Below are positions 54,239 to 64,000 of a stretch of DNA of 64,000 nucleotides, piece by piece (position 1 is the stretch's first letter; every line of letters starts with the position of its first letter). The notes beneath the pieces are model-generated. The model was not told where the DNA came from and searched no databases. It saw only the letters and a program-made list of their open reading frames with translations. Position numbers and translations under genes: made by a program. The DNA is from Setomelanomma holmii (Eukaryota > Ascomycota > Dothideomycetes > Pleosporales > Phaeosphaeriaceae). The DNA lies in NCBI GenBank assembly GCA_010015745.1, contig ML978250.1:62001-126000 (forward strand). The letters run 5' to 3'.

Positions 54239-56578
54239 TTAACGGAGTGTTCTCCAATCCTCAGCATTCGCCTCCGGACCTGGCTCATCATGCATATGCA
54301 CGCCTAGACCGTGCCCTCTCTCGTCCAGCCTCTCACTGATGGCATGGAACATTGGCGGCATCTCATCCACATCTTCCTTACTCTTCTTTTCGTTCTCAGC
54401 CTGATCCTCAACAAGCGTCTCAAGCCCTGTATCAGTCCTACATATGCCCCACGGCTTGAACGGCGCCAACTCATCCCTATCAGATACTGGCGTCTCTTCC
54501 TTCTGCCTCAACATCGGATACTCTACGTTGCTCAGATTTAGACTCGTAATGAGTTGCCCAGGCTCCGTCACCGGCACGTCTTTGTCACACTTCGACCATT
54601 CTCCATACCCAGCCTCATCATGCGCCATGCGCTGCAGCTGCAAAATACTCGTTTGCGACCACTCAATCGCAGCATACAGCGGATGCGTCTCTTTCTCATC
54701 AGTCCCCAGTTCCGGCTCAAGTTGCTGTCGTTTCCGAAACTTCCTGCGCTGCCACCACGCCACACTCGGCTCGAGACCTGTATCCAGCACAATAATCACG
54801 ACCCCAATGCCCAGAATCAAACTCAACCCTAGGACATTGAACGAGCTGTAAGCATTGCTCACGATCTTCTGGTTCACGCACATGTTCCGCGCAACCGTAT
54901 CGTTCGCAGCAGGTGGCTGGCGAAAGTCTTCCAGCGCAGCTGGCATGCCGTTCGCCGCTTCAATGAACACATCTTGTAACGAGGCGAGTGTGCCTTTGAT
55001 CCAATGCTCGGCTTCAAGCTGCCATTGATTATCCGGTATAGGTCCAGAGTAGCCGTACGAAAGACTGTATCTGGCCCGCAGTGCAGACGCGCCGATGAAC
55101 CCGAGCGTAGCGCTGATAGTGTACACGCCATATGTCCAGAGATCATCAACCCATTTTATCGTAGCGAATTGCGAGTCGGATGGAAAGATTTGTTTCACGC
55201 GCGCGGATTTGCGCGGATCGATGACGCCGCGGAGGGGTTCGCAGCGGGATCCTTTGGGCAGGTTGGGGTTGCAGTATTGCACTTGTTGAGTGCATGCCAT
55301 GACACCTAATGGCTCATCTTGCAGGTACGCTTCGAACTTCTGCCTGGTGTCTTGGTTGTTGATTTCCGAGGCGTTCTTGTGCGCGGAGAACCATGGGTCG
55401 TTGACGGGAGTTGAGAAGTGGATTTCAGGCGCGGAGAGGAAGGCAAGGTGGACGTCTGCGTCAACAAGGCGCAAGGCAGGAATAGGAGACCAGTCATTGG
55501 TTCCTGGGAGGAGGGTCTCGTTGGGTGTACCGTAATGCTTCTCGATGCCGAGTTGGTACTCCAGTCTTGGGATGTTGGCGCTGCTGGTGCCGTCACCGGG
55601 TAGATATGCGTTGTCGACAGGCACTTCGTAGGTCCAGTTGATAGTCTGCTTGACGTTCACGACTGGGCCATACATGTATCGCTTAACGGCACCATAGTCG
55701 CTATCATTGTAGTCCTTCATGTAGCCTTGCGTCTTTAACGGTGCGCATTGGTATACCATGCGCAGCTGGAAGCGGTCTTTCTGTGCAGTGTTGATGCCGA
55801 GGTCATCTAGACTGTCTAGGTATCCCGTGTCCATTATCAGGTTGTCGTTGTCAAGCTTGCATATGTTGTCTCCAAACGGGCATGGATTGCCACGTGTAGA
55901 AATTAAGGGTAGTCGCGGTTTGAGGTAGGTATTGCAGCCATCTGTATGGCTGTTGTTGGTGTAGCATTGCATACCATAGTTCAAGAACTTATTCGCCTTC
56001 TCTGCTTGGTATGGCAGCAATAGCGTAAGCTGCTTGTATACACTGTTGGCTTTTGCAGGGCTGAAGGAACCGCATCTTGTGCCTTTCAGCAAGACCTGGT
56101 TCAGGGTCTCGCTGGTGACATTGGACGAGAAGATAGATGCGATACCAAAGACCGACGAGATCGCGAAAGCCAGAATGATGATCGGCAGAAGACGCAGAAT
56201 GGGTCTGCGAGCCCGGTTGCCGGATCTCCAAGCAAGCATTGACATGAGCATCCGCCAGGCTCCATCCTGTGCAGTATCTGAGTTTCGAAGTATTGCTTGT
56301 CGTTGGTGGTACAGGCCGTCTTGTGCTTCGCTAGTAGAGAAGTATCGATGCAGCACAAAGCATCCCAGTCGCCAGAAGCTGGGATCATATAAGTCAAAGG
56401 GCTAGTATCCCACTGTCTCGACTCACCTCTTGCCCACCATGCCAATGAAGATGGCGAGGAAGGCAATCAAGAACCCGCCATTCCGCCTCGTCAACGTGAC
56501 AGTCGCGCCTTGGATCTGGCCATGAGACCAGTTCGTCCAGAAGCCCAACTGAACGTCGTAGTTGGTAGTAGATGTCAT
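54239..56578 (-). CDS. Large multipass membrane protein, function unknown
   Basis: Exons 56578-56427 and 56378-54239 give 763 aa. The start MTSTTNYDVQLGFWTNWSHG leads to TM1 (GGFLIAFLAIFIGMVGKS), across a 48-bp intron to FWRLGCFVLHRYFSTSEAQD, TM2 (RLLPIIILAFAISSVFGIAS), a large luminal/extracellular domain rich in Cys, Tyr and Asn sequons (CNTYLKPRLPLISTRGNPCP, FGDNICKLDNDNLIMDTGYL, VVNVKQTINWTYEVPVDNAY, MACTQQVQYCNPNLPKGSRC), TM3 (LWTYGVYTISATLGFIGASA) and TM4 (FNVLGLSLILGIGVVIIVLD), and an acidic cytoplasmic tail with EWSQTSILQLQRMAHDEAGY. This layout is a recurring Pezizomycotina family without assigned function. The frame is intact, in contrast to the broken membrane-protein gene at 37-39 kb. 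It converges on the ABHD11-type gene with only 131 bp between stops. Confidence 0.8.
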
Positions 56579-57447
56579 TGCGGACCTGAGTATGGACCTG
56601 AGTTCAGGCGCACCGATGAGAGATATGCAGCGGGAAGGAGCCGTGGGCGATATCTGCCGTACGGCGCGGTCAGCACTTATCTACCGTGAGACATTTTTTC
56701 AGACTCAAAGTCTGCACTGTCCAGATTGAACAGACAGTATGCAAGGACGATAAACATAGCTAGTCAGGCTGCTCAGGTCGACTAGTCATGGATGCTGGTG
56801 AGCAGTAGCTGTTCATAGACGGAACCTTGTGTGCTGTCCTCGTGAAAGTACCTGTAACTGTTTTTGGTATCTCGTTGATAAACGAAGCTGGCTCTGTTGC
56901 TGGGTACTATGGTATGACCATGGTATGTGGCAAATTGTTCATTGGTGCGGGTTGTTTAGGCCCTGGAGGCTGACATTGGATAGCCGCCCGGCTGGGGTGC
57001 TGGCCGACATGACAGCCTATTTTGGTCCTTCGCGTGCCTGATTCCTGGAACAGCGTGAAGAAGGTTTGAGATACACATGTAGCTACAACACGTGCTTGTG
57101 CAGATCTCTGGTATGTGGTGGGAAAAGAGAGGTGCCATGCTGCGAGGTATTGAGTCGCGTGGCTAAAATTAGAAGCGGTCCGAAGAGCATGTGGGGCAAT
57201 TTCACCCCGCCATCATGGACCCTTTCGTGATACCATTATGCATCCAATTTCGAGGGACTCTATTCTCAGACCTACTCGCAAGAGCTGCGAGGAAAGTTCT
57301 CAAGCCGGCAGATGCAATTTAGGTGAGCTTCAGCAAATTGTGCAGCTGCCCGCTTTCCTCTTTCGTCTCACGACACAATACTTGCTGGAAACATTCCACA
57401 ATCATGCCGTATGTAAGTTGCCAGGATGCAAAAGACCTGCTGCAGTC
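56579..57447. other. Intergenic, no gene seen
   Basis: 869 bp comprising the membrane-protein promoter and the dioxygenase 3' flank (same orientation). Short open frames only. Confidence 0.5.
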
Positions 57448-58534
57448 CTACACCTCAACCTGCGCCGGACTCGCAGGCACCTCGGCCTTCTTCCCATCCG
57501 CCAGGACCTTCTGCAAATTGAAACCCCTCGCCTCCTGTCCCGCATTCAATCCCCAAGCCGTCGAACTATCATCATGCACCGTCGTCCTCCTCACATCTCT
57601 CACATACTTGCCCTCATAGCTCCCACCTGTTGCGCGATGCATCACACACGTATTATCCCACGCTACCATATCCCCTTCATTCAGCCAGTCAATGCTCATA
57701 ATGTATTTCGCTTGCGTGACGTGATCCAAGAGTCGCTTGAACAGCGCCGCGCTCTCGTCTGCCGGGAGCGGAACGCAGTCTGATGTTTCGAGGTGGTGGC
57801 AATGCGTAGAAAGGTAGAGATTCGTGCGGCCAGAGGGCTCGTGGGTTTGCACGATTTTGTGACGCATCATGGGCTGTGAATCTGGGTCGAGGTCCGCAAA
57901 GAATGCTGGCGAACCGAGTTTGCGGGAGTGGAGGAGTGTGTGCGCGCCTACGAGGTCGCGTTCAAGCAGCTCCTTCTTGAGGTCGGGGTCCAGCTCGTCC
58001 CAGGCTGTTCGACTGTCTGCGAACTCGGTCTCGCCACCCATGCCGGGTGGTGGTAGCTTGACGGCGCGTAAGAGCGACCAGCTTGCGCGTCGTGGATTGA
58101 AGCTGGAGTCGACGTGGAAGAGTGCGTTGCCTTTGTTGTAGTGTGCACGCGGTGAGTCTGGATCGATCGGGTTTTCTTCCTCGTCTACGTTTCCAGCGTC
58201 GAAGAGCTCATAGTGCGAATATCGCATCTTGCGCCCGTTGGTGAGGTAGCGCCTAATGTTGTCGAGGTCGCCGATGCGATAAGAGAAGTCGACATGCTGG
58301 GCGTCGGACATGCCTGTCTTGCGGAAAACGAGAACGCCATACTATTCTCAATAAGTATGAGTCTCTCTAGACTGGTGTTTACAGTACCTTTGTCATTGCA
58401 GCTTTGATCTCCTGGAACTGCTCGTCGGACATATTCTGGAAGTCGGCACCAACGACCTCTGCGCCATAGCTTGGGTGAAGCTTTTTGATCGTGATGGTGT
58501 GGAAGTTTTGATCTGGTGTGAGAAGGCCAGGCAT
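57448..58534 (-). CDS. TauD/TfdA-family 2-oxoglutarate- and Fe(II)-dependent dioxygenase
   Basis: Exons 58534-58388 and 58341-57448 give 346 aa; the 46-bp intron (gtactg...aatag) joins EIKAAMTK to YGVLVFRKTG. The enzyme oxidises a small substrate with O2 and 2-oxoglutarate. N-terminus TITIKKLHPSYGAEVVGADF is typical of the 2,4-D/taurine dioxygenase group. Iron ligands: H-x-D in NALFHVDSSFNPRRASWSLL and the distal His in WDNTCVMHRATGGSYEGKYV, followed by the 2-oxoglutarate Arg in RDVRRT. Other blocks: PPGMGGETEFADSRTAWDEL, RKLGSPAFFADLD, LYLSTHCHHLE. Fungal relatives act on alkyl sulfonates (Jlp1), sulfate esters or other acids. The substrate cannot be read from sequence; a role in sulfur or xenobiotic catabolism is a guess. 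The frame is clean. Confidence 0.92.
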
Positions 58535-59195
58535 ATTGATGATTAGTTACTGCTAGAGTTTTGCGAATGTTTAAGGGTCTTTGCAAGTGTAGTCAATATC
58601 AAAGAAGACGTGCAGTGCAACACGCGAATAGTTATCAATTTGAGACAATGCTCCTACGTAAGCATCAGGTTCGGAGAAAAACTTATCCCGAATGTATATG
58701 AATGTCATGTTGCAATGACCGTGTCCATTGGACGTCGCAGTCTTAAAGCCGACCAAAGTCATCAGCCGTGGTGTTCCCCGCATTCAGGGTGCATCTCCTC
58801 AATCAACATGTGGGGCAAAGTCAACCTCAATGTGCACATCAGGACGAGACTCGCCATCATGAACTCTGCGATGAGCACGAGAGGGCTGATGTGAAACGAG
58901 TTGCATTGTATCAGTAATTTCTCGTTCACACGGATGCAGGGCCACGCAGCATTTGGTTTTTCTGATATTGTGCTATGAAACTGTGATGATGCTCCAACGT
59001 GAGCGATATTTTCGCATGCCGAACTGAGCCTCTCGCGCTCGTAAATGTCCAATGCCATCGTAAGATGCCTTAATAATTCTCCTGCCAAGTTGTATTCGTG
59101 CCTAACATGTATCGCGCCCATCGCCGTCCTGCCAATCCAATACCGGCCGCCAAAACACCTTAATAATCCTTCCAGCCATCCACCGTGCGCATGTA
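58535..59195. other. Intergenic; one doubtful open frame
   Basis: 661 bp between two minus-strand genes. A minus-strand open frame at 58762-59199 would give 145 aa with no recognised motif; it overlaps the 3' end of the upstream gene and is more likely UTR. Confidence 0.4.
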
Positions 59196-61247
59196 TCAAC
59201 GCCTACGACCTTCGGAGACCCTTCGCTGATGGTTGATGAGAGCCTCACGCTGACGAGTAGCACCGACATTCTGGTAGACGTCCAAGCCGAATCCAAAGTC
59301 AGGGAAGTTGACGCCATTGTCGAATGTGGAAGGAGCAGGGTTGCAGCCAGTACTCTTCGTCTGAGCGAAGGTGTTGTTGGTCGGAGTCAAACCCGTGTGG
59401 ACGGAATCGTTGAATGACATAGTGGTAGGAGGGAGACCAGTATGGACAGAACTGTTGAAGGACGTGTCGGTAGGAGTGAGACCAGTGTGGACGTAGGCAC
59501 CGAAGGAAGCCTCGATCGGTGTCAAGCCGGTGTGAAAAGCGCCATCGAACTTGAAGGCGTTGGTGAAGTCGAACAAGCCAAAATCACTGACATTGTTGAA
59601 GAGGTCGACATTGCCGCCTTTATTGGAGAAGTCGAGCCCACCAATACCGTTGCAGGAGTCGCCATTACCAGCGTTACTGGAGTCGACGTCGCCAGCATTC
59701 TTGAAGAAGTCGTCGAAATTCGGAGTCGCATCATCGGGAGTGGACGCAGCGGTGTCGTTGCTGAAAGGTGAAGTCTGGTTCGCAGGGATAGCATCGCTGT
59801 CAAAGCCGTCGAAGAGGGAGAGGGCCTGAGTCTCGGTTGTCTGAGGAGCGGCAGCAACCTCGTGAGATGGCTCGACTTGCTGAAGCGCGGCATCAGATGA
59901 CTCAGTGGCCGGATTGCTGGCGGCAGCTTCTTCCTGGGCGAACTGATCGAAGTCTTGGTCAATGTCGTAGGTGTAGTCGCAATTCTGAGCAGGAGACTGC
60001 CAGCCAGCCGCTTGCTCTTGGGTCGGAGAGGCCCAGCCGACAGCAGGCTTGGGAGTAGGGGAAGGCCAGCCGGTAGATTCTTCGTGGCCCGTGATTGCGG
60101 TGCTATCTTGCTGTGTGATAGAAGTTTGAGGGTTATCATGACCGTGGGCGAGCTCAGAGTTGGATTGCTCCTTGAGCATGTGGTTGGCGATCTCGGACAA
60201 CAGATCAACCTGGGCTGGAGCCTCTGCGATGGGTTCCTGAATGTCCTGCGCCATGCGGCCAGGCTTTGCGACTTTCTTGCCGGTGAGTGGATCGAGACCT
60301 TGAAGCATGGGTAGGAGGATGCGAGCTTTCTCGTACTGATCCATGGCGCCCCATCGCGCATCGTAGAGCTCGGTCATGGAGCGCTGCTGATTGCCAGGAG
60401 TTTGAGAGGTGGATAACGCAAGAACGCTGGCGGTGGTGACACCGGGAACCGCTGGGTCGAACTTGGCGCGCTGGTACTTCCCTGCCCTCTGCGGACGTTG
60501 AGGCTGTTGAGCTGTCTTCTTGGTAGCTGGAGTGCGCTTCGCGGCGGGAGTGCGGGCCTTCTTTGGTGTAGCTTTGGGCACAGGAGTAGGTGCAGTGATA
60601 TTGTTTGCAGCCGGACTTGAAGAATAAGTCTGTTGGGGACTCGCGATAGTCTCTTGGATGGCGCGACGGTTGTCAGAACCAACGCCAGGGCTCCACATGG
60701 CCTCGATGGGGCCAGGATTAACCTTCTTGCTAGGCGAGATATCTATATCGGTGACGGTCGCGGTTTTGCGCTTGCGAGGGGTTGTTTGAGGGCGCTTGGG
60801 TGGCGTCTGTCGAGGAGGCGTCTTGGCAGGGCCATACTGCGTAGCTTGCAGTGGGGTAATGCCCATTGACGCCATCAACATGGCCTTCAGATGAGCATTT
60901 TCATTCAACAAGTCCTCCTTGGAAGGCTCCAGGTCGTGAGCGATCGCGGAACGATTGTCTCCTGCAACATCTTGGAGGTCATCACCTGGCTGGTATGCTG
61001 CAACAGCGTCGAAGTCGAGATGCTGAAACGCATCTTGAGCCTGCATCTCCGATGAGACGGGTTCAAGATCCTGGGCTGGAAGGTTGTCGACGACCTCAGC
61101 TGCCAGTGCTGGAGGGGTGGCAGAAGCGGTATCATAGTCGAAGACGTCGCCGCCTTGGAACGCATCGTTGAAGTCGGAGTTGTTGTCGTCGCCAACAGGG
61201 CCGCCGAAGAGCTCGCCTTCGAGATCTGGGGTGTAGGTAGCCGACAT
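59196..61247 (-). CDS. Large intrinsically disordered, probably nuclear protein with C-terminal tandem repeats
   Basis: One clean intronless frame of 683 aa. N-terminal acidic part (YTPDLEGELFGGPVGDDNNS); a short helix (SKEDLLNENAHLKAMLMASM); a long Pro/Thr/Lys region with AT-hook- and NLS-like basic patches (KTPPRQTPPKRPQTTPRKRK, PKATPKKARTPAAKRTPATK); a conserved-looking helical block (SMTELYDARWGAMDQYEKAR, ILLPMLQGLDPLTGKKVAK); repeated WxSP motifs (STGWPSPTPKPAVGWASP); a Gln/Asp/Ala-rich region; then four copies of a 15-residue HTGLTPxxxSFxxxV unit and a basic end (HQRRVSEGRRR). I do not recognise the family. Basic hooks in the first half and an acidic, Phe/Asn/Asp-rich second half suggest a chromatin- or transcription-linked factor; this is inference. 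Confidence 0.65.
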   Translation of the reverse strand: MSATYTPDLEGELFGGPVGDDNNSDFNDAFQGGDVFDYDTASATPPALAAEVVDNLPAQDLEPVSSEMQAQDAFQHLDFDAVAAYQPGDDLQDVAGDNRSAIAHDLEPSKEDLLNENAHLKAMLMASMGITPLQATQYGPAKTPPRQTPPKRPQTTPRKRKTATVTDIDISPSKKVNPGPIEAMWSPGVGSDNRRAIQETIASPQQTYSSSPAANNITAPTPVPKATPKKARTPAAKRTPATKKTAQQPQRPQRAGKYQRAKFDPAVPGVTTASVLALSTSQTPGNQQRSMTELYDARWGAMDQYEKARILLPMLQGLDPLTGKKVAKPGRMAQDIQEPIAEAPAQVDLLSEIANHMLKEQSNSELAHGHDNPQTSITQQDSTAITGHEESTGWPSPTPKPAVGWASPTQEQAAGWQSPAQNCDYTYDIDQDFDQFAQEEAAASNPATESSDAALQQVEPSHEVAAAPQTTETQALSLFDGFDSDAIPANQTSPFSNDTAASTPDDATPNFDDFFKNAGDVDSSNAGNGDSCNGIGGLDFSNKGGNVDLFNNVSDFGLFDFTNAFKFDGAFHTGLTPIEASFGAYVHTGLTPTDTSFNSSVHTGLPPTTMSFNDSVHTGLTPTNNTFAQTKSTGCNPAPSTFDNGVNFPDFGFGLDVYQNVGATRQREALINHQRRVSEGRRR
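59355..59535 (-). repeat. Four tandem 45-bp repeats (15-aa HTGLTP units)
   Basis: Inside the disordered protein, four consecutive 15-codon units read HTGLTPIEASFGAYV, HTGLTPTDTSFNSSV, HTGLPPTTMSFNDSV and HTGLTPTNNTFAQT. The DNA copies are diverged, so the array is not a fresh duplication. Confidence 0.85.
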
Positions 61248-63114
61248 AATCGTGTTGGGTAAGTGGTGGATATGCTATTGTTGAAATATGTAGTGATGGT
61301 TGAGGATGGTAGATAGAACGTAGAGTGGACAAGATAGAGCTCGAAGTTAGATTTTGCGACTTGAAAAGCTCTCCTTTGTGGGTGGCTGGGAATTAGATAA
61401 GCCGTCAGGGACCTCGGTGGGTGGTCTCGGTGCGGTCTAGGGCGATGCGGTTCACGTCGCGGCCGAGAAAGGGAAGCATCTGACCAGATCAGGCAACGCG
61501 CTCTCGAACGATGGCAGGAGATTGGTCCAGCCTCCAAAAAGATCCCTTTTTCATGACGTGCGCGTGACTTCTCAACGTCGGAAAGTGGCTGGATGTGGGG
61601 ACGCCGTTTCATGTTTGAGCTCTCCTTCACCTGCGTCGAAGGTGTGGCCGAACTGGACTGCCGGTCTATGATAGAGCTGGACAGAGAGTACAATAAGACA
61701 TGGCATCAAAGAAAATTCACGTAAACGCGTTGTTGGTTGTTATTGTAGGTGTGGTTAGATGGTGCAGGGCATGTATATGTTGCGGAGGGTTGTGATGGTG
61801 AAGGTAAGGAAACTTTGCGACCATCCGATGTTCTGTCGCCGAAAGGGATTTGTGGTAACAACATTACTGGCATCGAAGGCGTTGCGCCTGTCTGCAATAT
61901 ATGTCGACTGTATTATGCCCGGTTGTCGCATTGCTTTTCCCGTGACCAGATAGTGATGAGGTCGCATGGCCGGAAAAGCAGTGAAGTTATGCGCATGGTC
62001 TTGGGAATATAAAACTGTGCACGAGAGAGGGACAAGAAGATGTAGGAAAGATATATGAGAGCGCTGGTGTCTCATCGCCCAAGCATAGGCAGCCTGCACA
62101 TCTCACATTGAATGCGCGCCGCAAACTCACCGCCGCGTAAGTAAGAGACAGAGTGATGGCGTCACATACGAACAACGTCTGAAGCTAGCACGACGACCTC
62201 GTGCCAGCGAGACATGAGGCATTAGTTACGAAGGGCTCAGGACACGGTCCTTAGTGGTTGCTGTTGCCAGTATCTCTTTCATATTGTCGACGGAGTGTAT
62301 GTGGTGTGAAGGTGCAAGAACGTCCCGAGAAATGAATGGAATAGGACGTAGAGCGCGACTTTACGTGCATTTCGCATTACAGACAACGATCCCGGAAGAT
62401 GCAAAATGTAGTTCGATGAAATACATGCGACGTTGAGATGTATTGCAGATGGATAAGAACCCCTTTTGCTTTTTTCGAAACCAATCATCGTGCGCGTCAT
62501 CAGAAAGCTTGTCCTAAAGAAACCTAGAGTGTACTACCGAAGCGATCCCAATCCAACATCAACAGCCGCCCATATCCATCTGACATTCGGAATCTTTCGT
62601 CCTTAGCGACCTATGTGTGCCTCTCTTTCCATGTCATCGACTTCCTCTACCGCTCGTCTCGTCGGTCTCCCCAGTCATCCCCAGGGCCAGCAGGCCCGCT
62701 TTAGCCCCAACTTCTGCCGCCATCATGGCAGCGACGATCTTTTAACCAACTTATCGCCTTGGCCAACATTGCAGTATCTCCTCCAGCTCTTCATATCCAT
62801 CTGAGCGATAAATATCGTTACGGTACGCGTAATTGGACGTAGGCGGTGACATGGCTGTTGAGCTGCGAAGCCAGGGCCTGTACCGTTCTAATCGTCTGCC
62901 CATGTTTGGGCTAGGCGTTGTTATCCTGAACCTAAGCATTGATAAAGTCAAGTCTATTTTCAGGCTCTAGCTCCTCCCAATCCTTCTTTGTCAATCCCTC
63001 CTTCGATTGCGAGAAGCGAGATTCTCAGGGGTGTATCTCAGGTGTGGACCGGATCTTAGTCTCTGCTGGTACCGTGTTTGTCCGCGCCTTCTTTTGAATA
63101 GGTCGTAGCTTCCC
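61248..63114. other. Long intergenic stretch, no gene supported
   Basis: About 1.9 kb upstream of the disordered-protein gene and downstream of the right-edge pseudogene. Short open frames on both strands; none recognised. No tRNA-like sequence was seen. Confidence 0.45.
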
Positions 63115-64000
63115 CTATCTCTTGGTACTGGCAGCACCCGGCTTCCGGACCTGAGTGGGGACTATAGACGGCGCTACCGCTTTAGTGACGGCGCGCTGTG
63201 GAGCTCCATCGGCAACTTGCTTGGACGTCATCTCCTTCATGTGGACGTTGTTGGTCACCGAGGCATGGGTTGACCATTCGCCGGATGCCAGAGCCTGCTT
63301 GCTCGATCGACGCTCTTCCGCTGCTTTGGCTTCCCGAGCCTGCAGCCGAGCCTGCAGCCGAGTCGCCGCGTCCTCTTCTGTAAAGGGCTTGTACATCGGC
63401 TGTAAGAACGTCATCTTCTTAGCGTACACTGGGATCCAGCCGAGGGGTCGTAAGACACGCAGTGCGTCCATGGTAGCAGGCACCCATCCTGGATGGAAGC
63501 CGGGCTCATAGAACTCAGCCGGCATCTCATCGGTGTCGATGGCTGCCACAGTTAACGCGCAGGCATTACGCAAGAAGGCTCTATCCGCGACATCCTAATT
63601 GCGTACGAGTTGCTCTTTCGGCTTGATGTCACGCCCCAACTCTGCGTTGAACTCGATGATCTCATTGTAAAGCTGTTCACATCTAGGGATAGCTTCATCG
63701 TGATAAGCGGTGAAGTAGACGTCGGCATCCTTTCGCGCCTTCATGAGCTTAGTGTCGTATTCGTCTCGCACGCCTTCAACAGTAGCGCGAAGGCGCTCGG
63801 CCTCCTGGCGCATATCGGATTCCTTCTCTGTCCAAGCTTGGAACTGCTCTGTGAGGGTGAAAAGGTACTCCAGGAGCTAAGTTCGATCTTCGGAAGACAG
63901 GTTGCCACGGCTCTGCAAGGCATTTGTGAGAAATTCGCGCTGCCTCTCCTACGAATTTCCGTGAATCTTGAGTATTTCCAACTCGCTCTGTTGCTTGTCA
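63115..64000 (-). pseudogene. Coiled-coil protein, partial at the window edge, with three in-frame TAG codons
   Basis: A single minus-strand frame enters from the right edge and runs to a stop at 63115, cut only by TAG at 63951-63949, 63879-63877 and 63597-63595. Between them the sequence is coding-like: ERQREFLTNALQSRG, LLEYLFTLTEQFQAWTEKES, coiled coil DMRQEAERLRATVEGVRDEY, DADVYFTAYHDEAIPRCEQL, then DVADRAFLRNACALTVAAID, FYEPGFHPGWVPATMDALRV and ATRLQARLQAREAKAAEERR. Each TAG is one transition from CAG (Gln), which would suit the Gln/Glu-rich context. The family is unknown to me; it could be a host gene or a fragment of a mobile element's structural gene. The 5' end lies outside the window. 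Confidence 0.55.
63339..63362 (-). repeat. 12-bp tandem duplication
   Basis: The unit gcctgcagccga occurs twice in a row; on the minus strand it encodes the LQAR-LQAR repeat of the coiled-coil pseudogene. A small in-frame slippage duplication. Confidence 0.7.

Noticed and set aside
57448..58534. Secondary-metabolite cluster around the dioxygenase
   Set aside because: No polyketide synthase, NRPS, terpene cyclase or P450 lies nearby; neighbours are an uncharacterised membrane protein and a disordered protein.
58762..59199. Small minus-strand gene (145 aa) between the dioxygenase and the disordered protein
   Set aside because: No recognisable motif, overlaps the end of the adjacent gene, and composition is not clearly coding.
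1..64000. Stop codon reassignment (TGA or TAG as sense) to explain the in-frame stops
   Set aside because: Conserved genes in the window end with TGA (NHX1, CBF5, SIS1, AOS1), TAG (SUT-type transporter, PBN1, SARAF-like) and TAA (GH6) and contain no internal ones, so all three are normal stops.
1..64000. tRNA, rRNA, CRISPR array or transposase
   Set aside because: I looked for B-box-like GGTTCGA patterns, palindromic repeat arrays and transposase/integrase motifs; hits such as the one near 29091 lie in coding-like sequence without a cloverleaf context. Nothing supportable was found.

Overview
This window is genomic DNA of a filamentous ascomycete (Pezizomycotina; probably Dothideomycetes, judged from the gene families, not from a database search). 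Evidence: short spliceosomal introns of 45-70 bp with GT..CTRAC..AG signals (118 and 207 bp at the extremes), compact gene spacing, a fungal Zn2Cys6-type regulator, a HET-domain gene, a GH6 cellobiohydrolase, a PBN1-type GPI-mannosyltransferase subunit and a hybrid histidine kinase. I saw no rRNA, tRNA, CRISPR array or transposase.

Layout. 0-4 kb: a zinc-cluster regulator and a disrupted F-box/membrane-protein chimera. 4.3-13.5 kb: transport and secretion genes (SUT/SLC45-type glucoside transporter, endosomal Na+/H+ exchanger, secreted GH6 cellulase). 14.4-17 kb: two F-box-type genes, one interrupted. 17.4-20.9 kb: a housekeeping island, dyskerin/CBF5 and a SIS1-type J-protein with a four-unit heat-shock element upstream. 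21-39 kb: an accessory stretch in which almost every recognisable gene is broken: HET gene plus a HET C-terminus on the opposite strand, ipa-like gene, RING protein, DUF7703-like membrane protein, Ser/Thr/Pro-rich protein, multipass membrane protein. 40-47 kb: intact conserved genes in divergent/convergent pairs (uncharacterised beta-sandwich-like protein, SUMO E1 subunit AOS1, PBN1, SARAF-like ER protein). 47.4-49 kb: BTB protein with one stop. 50-61.3 kb: intact genes (hybrid histidine kinase, ABHD11-type hydrolase, large membrane protein, TauD-type dioxygenase, disordered protein with tandem repeats). The right edge holds a coiled-coil protein with three in-frame TAG codons.

The main observation is the pattern of damage. 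In at least seven separate accessory genes the reading frame is kept across introns and over hundreds of codons but is cut by isolated TGA, TAG or TAA codons, each one transition away from CGA, CAG, CAA or TGG, mostly without indels. Neighbouring conserved genes are clean and use all three stop codons normally. This fits C-to-T type inactivation (RIP-like or methyl-C deamination) of dispensable families; correction of the stops at RNA level is a testable alternative. A second observation is that one HET gene seems to be split by a local inversion. The genes do not form an obvious pathway; the window looks like conserved islands separated by decaying family members. Exon coordinates were worked out by hand; those of the intact genes give whole-codon totals.
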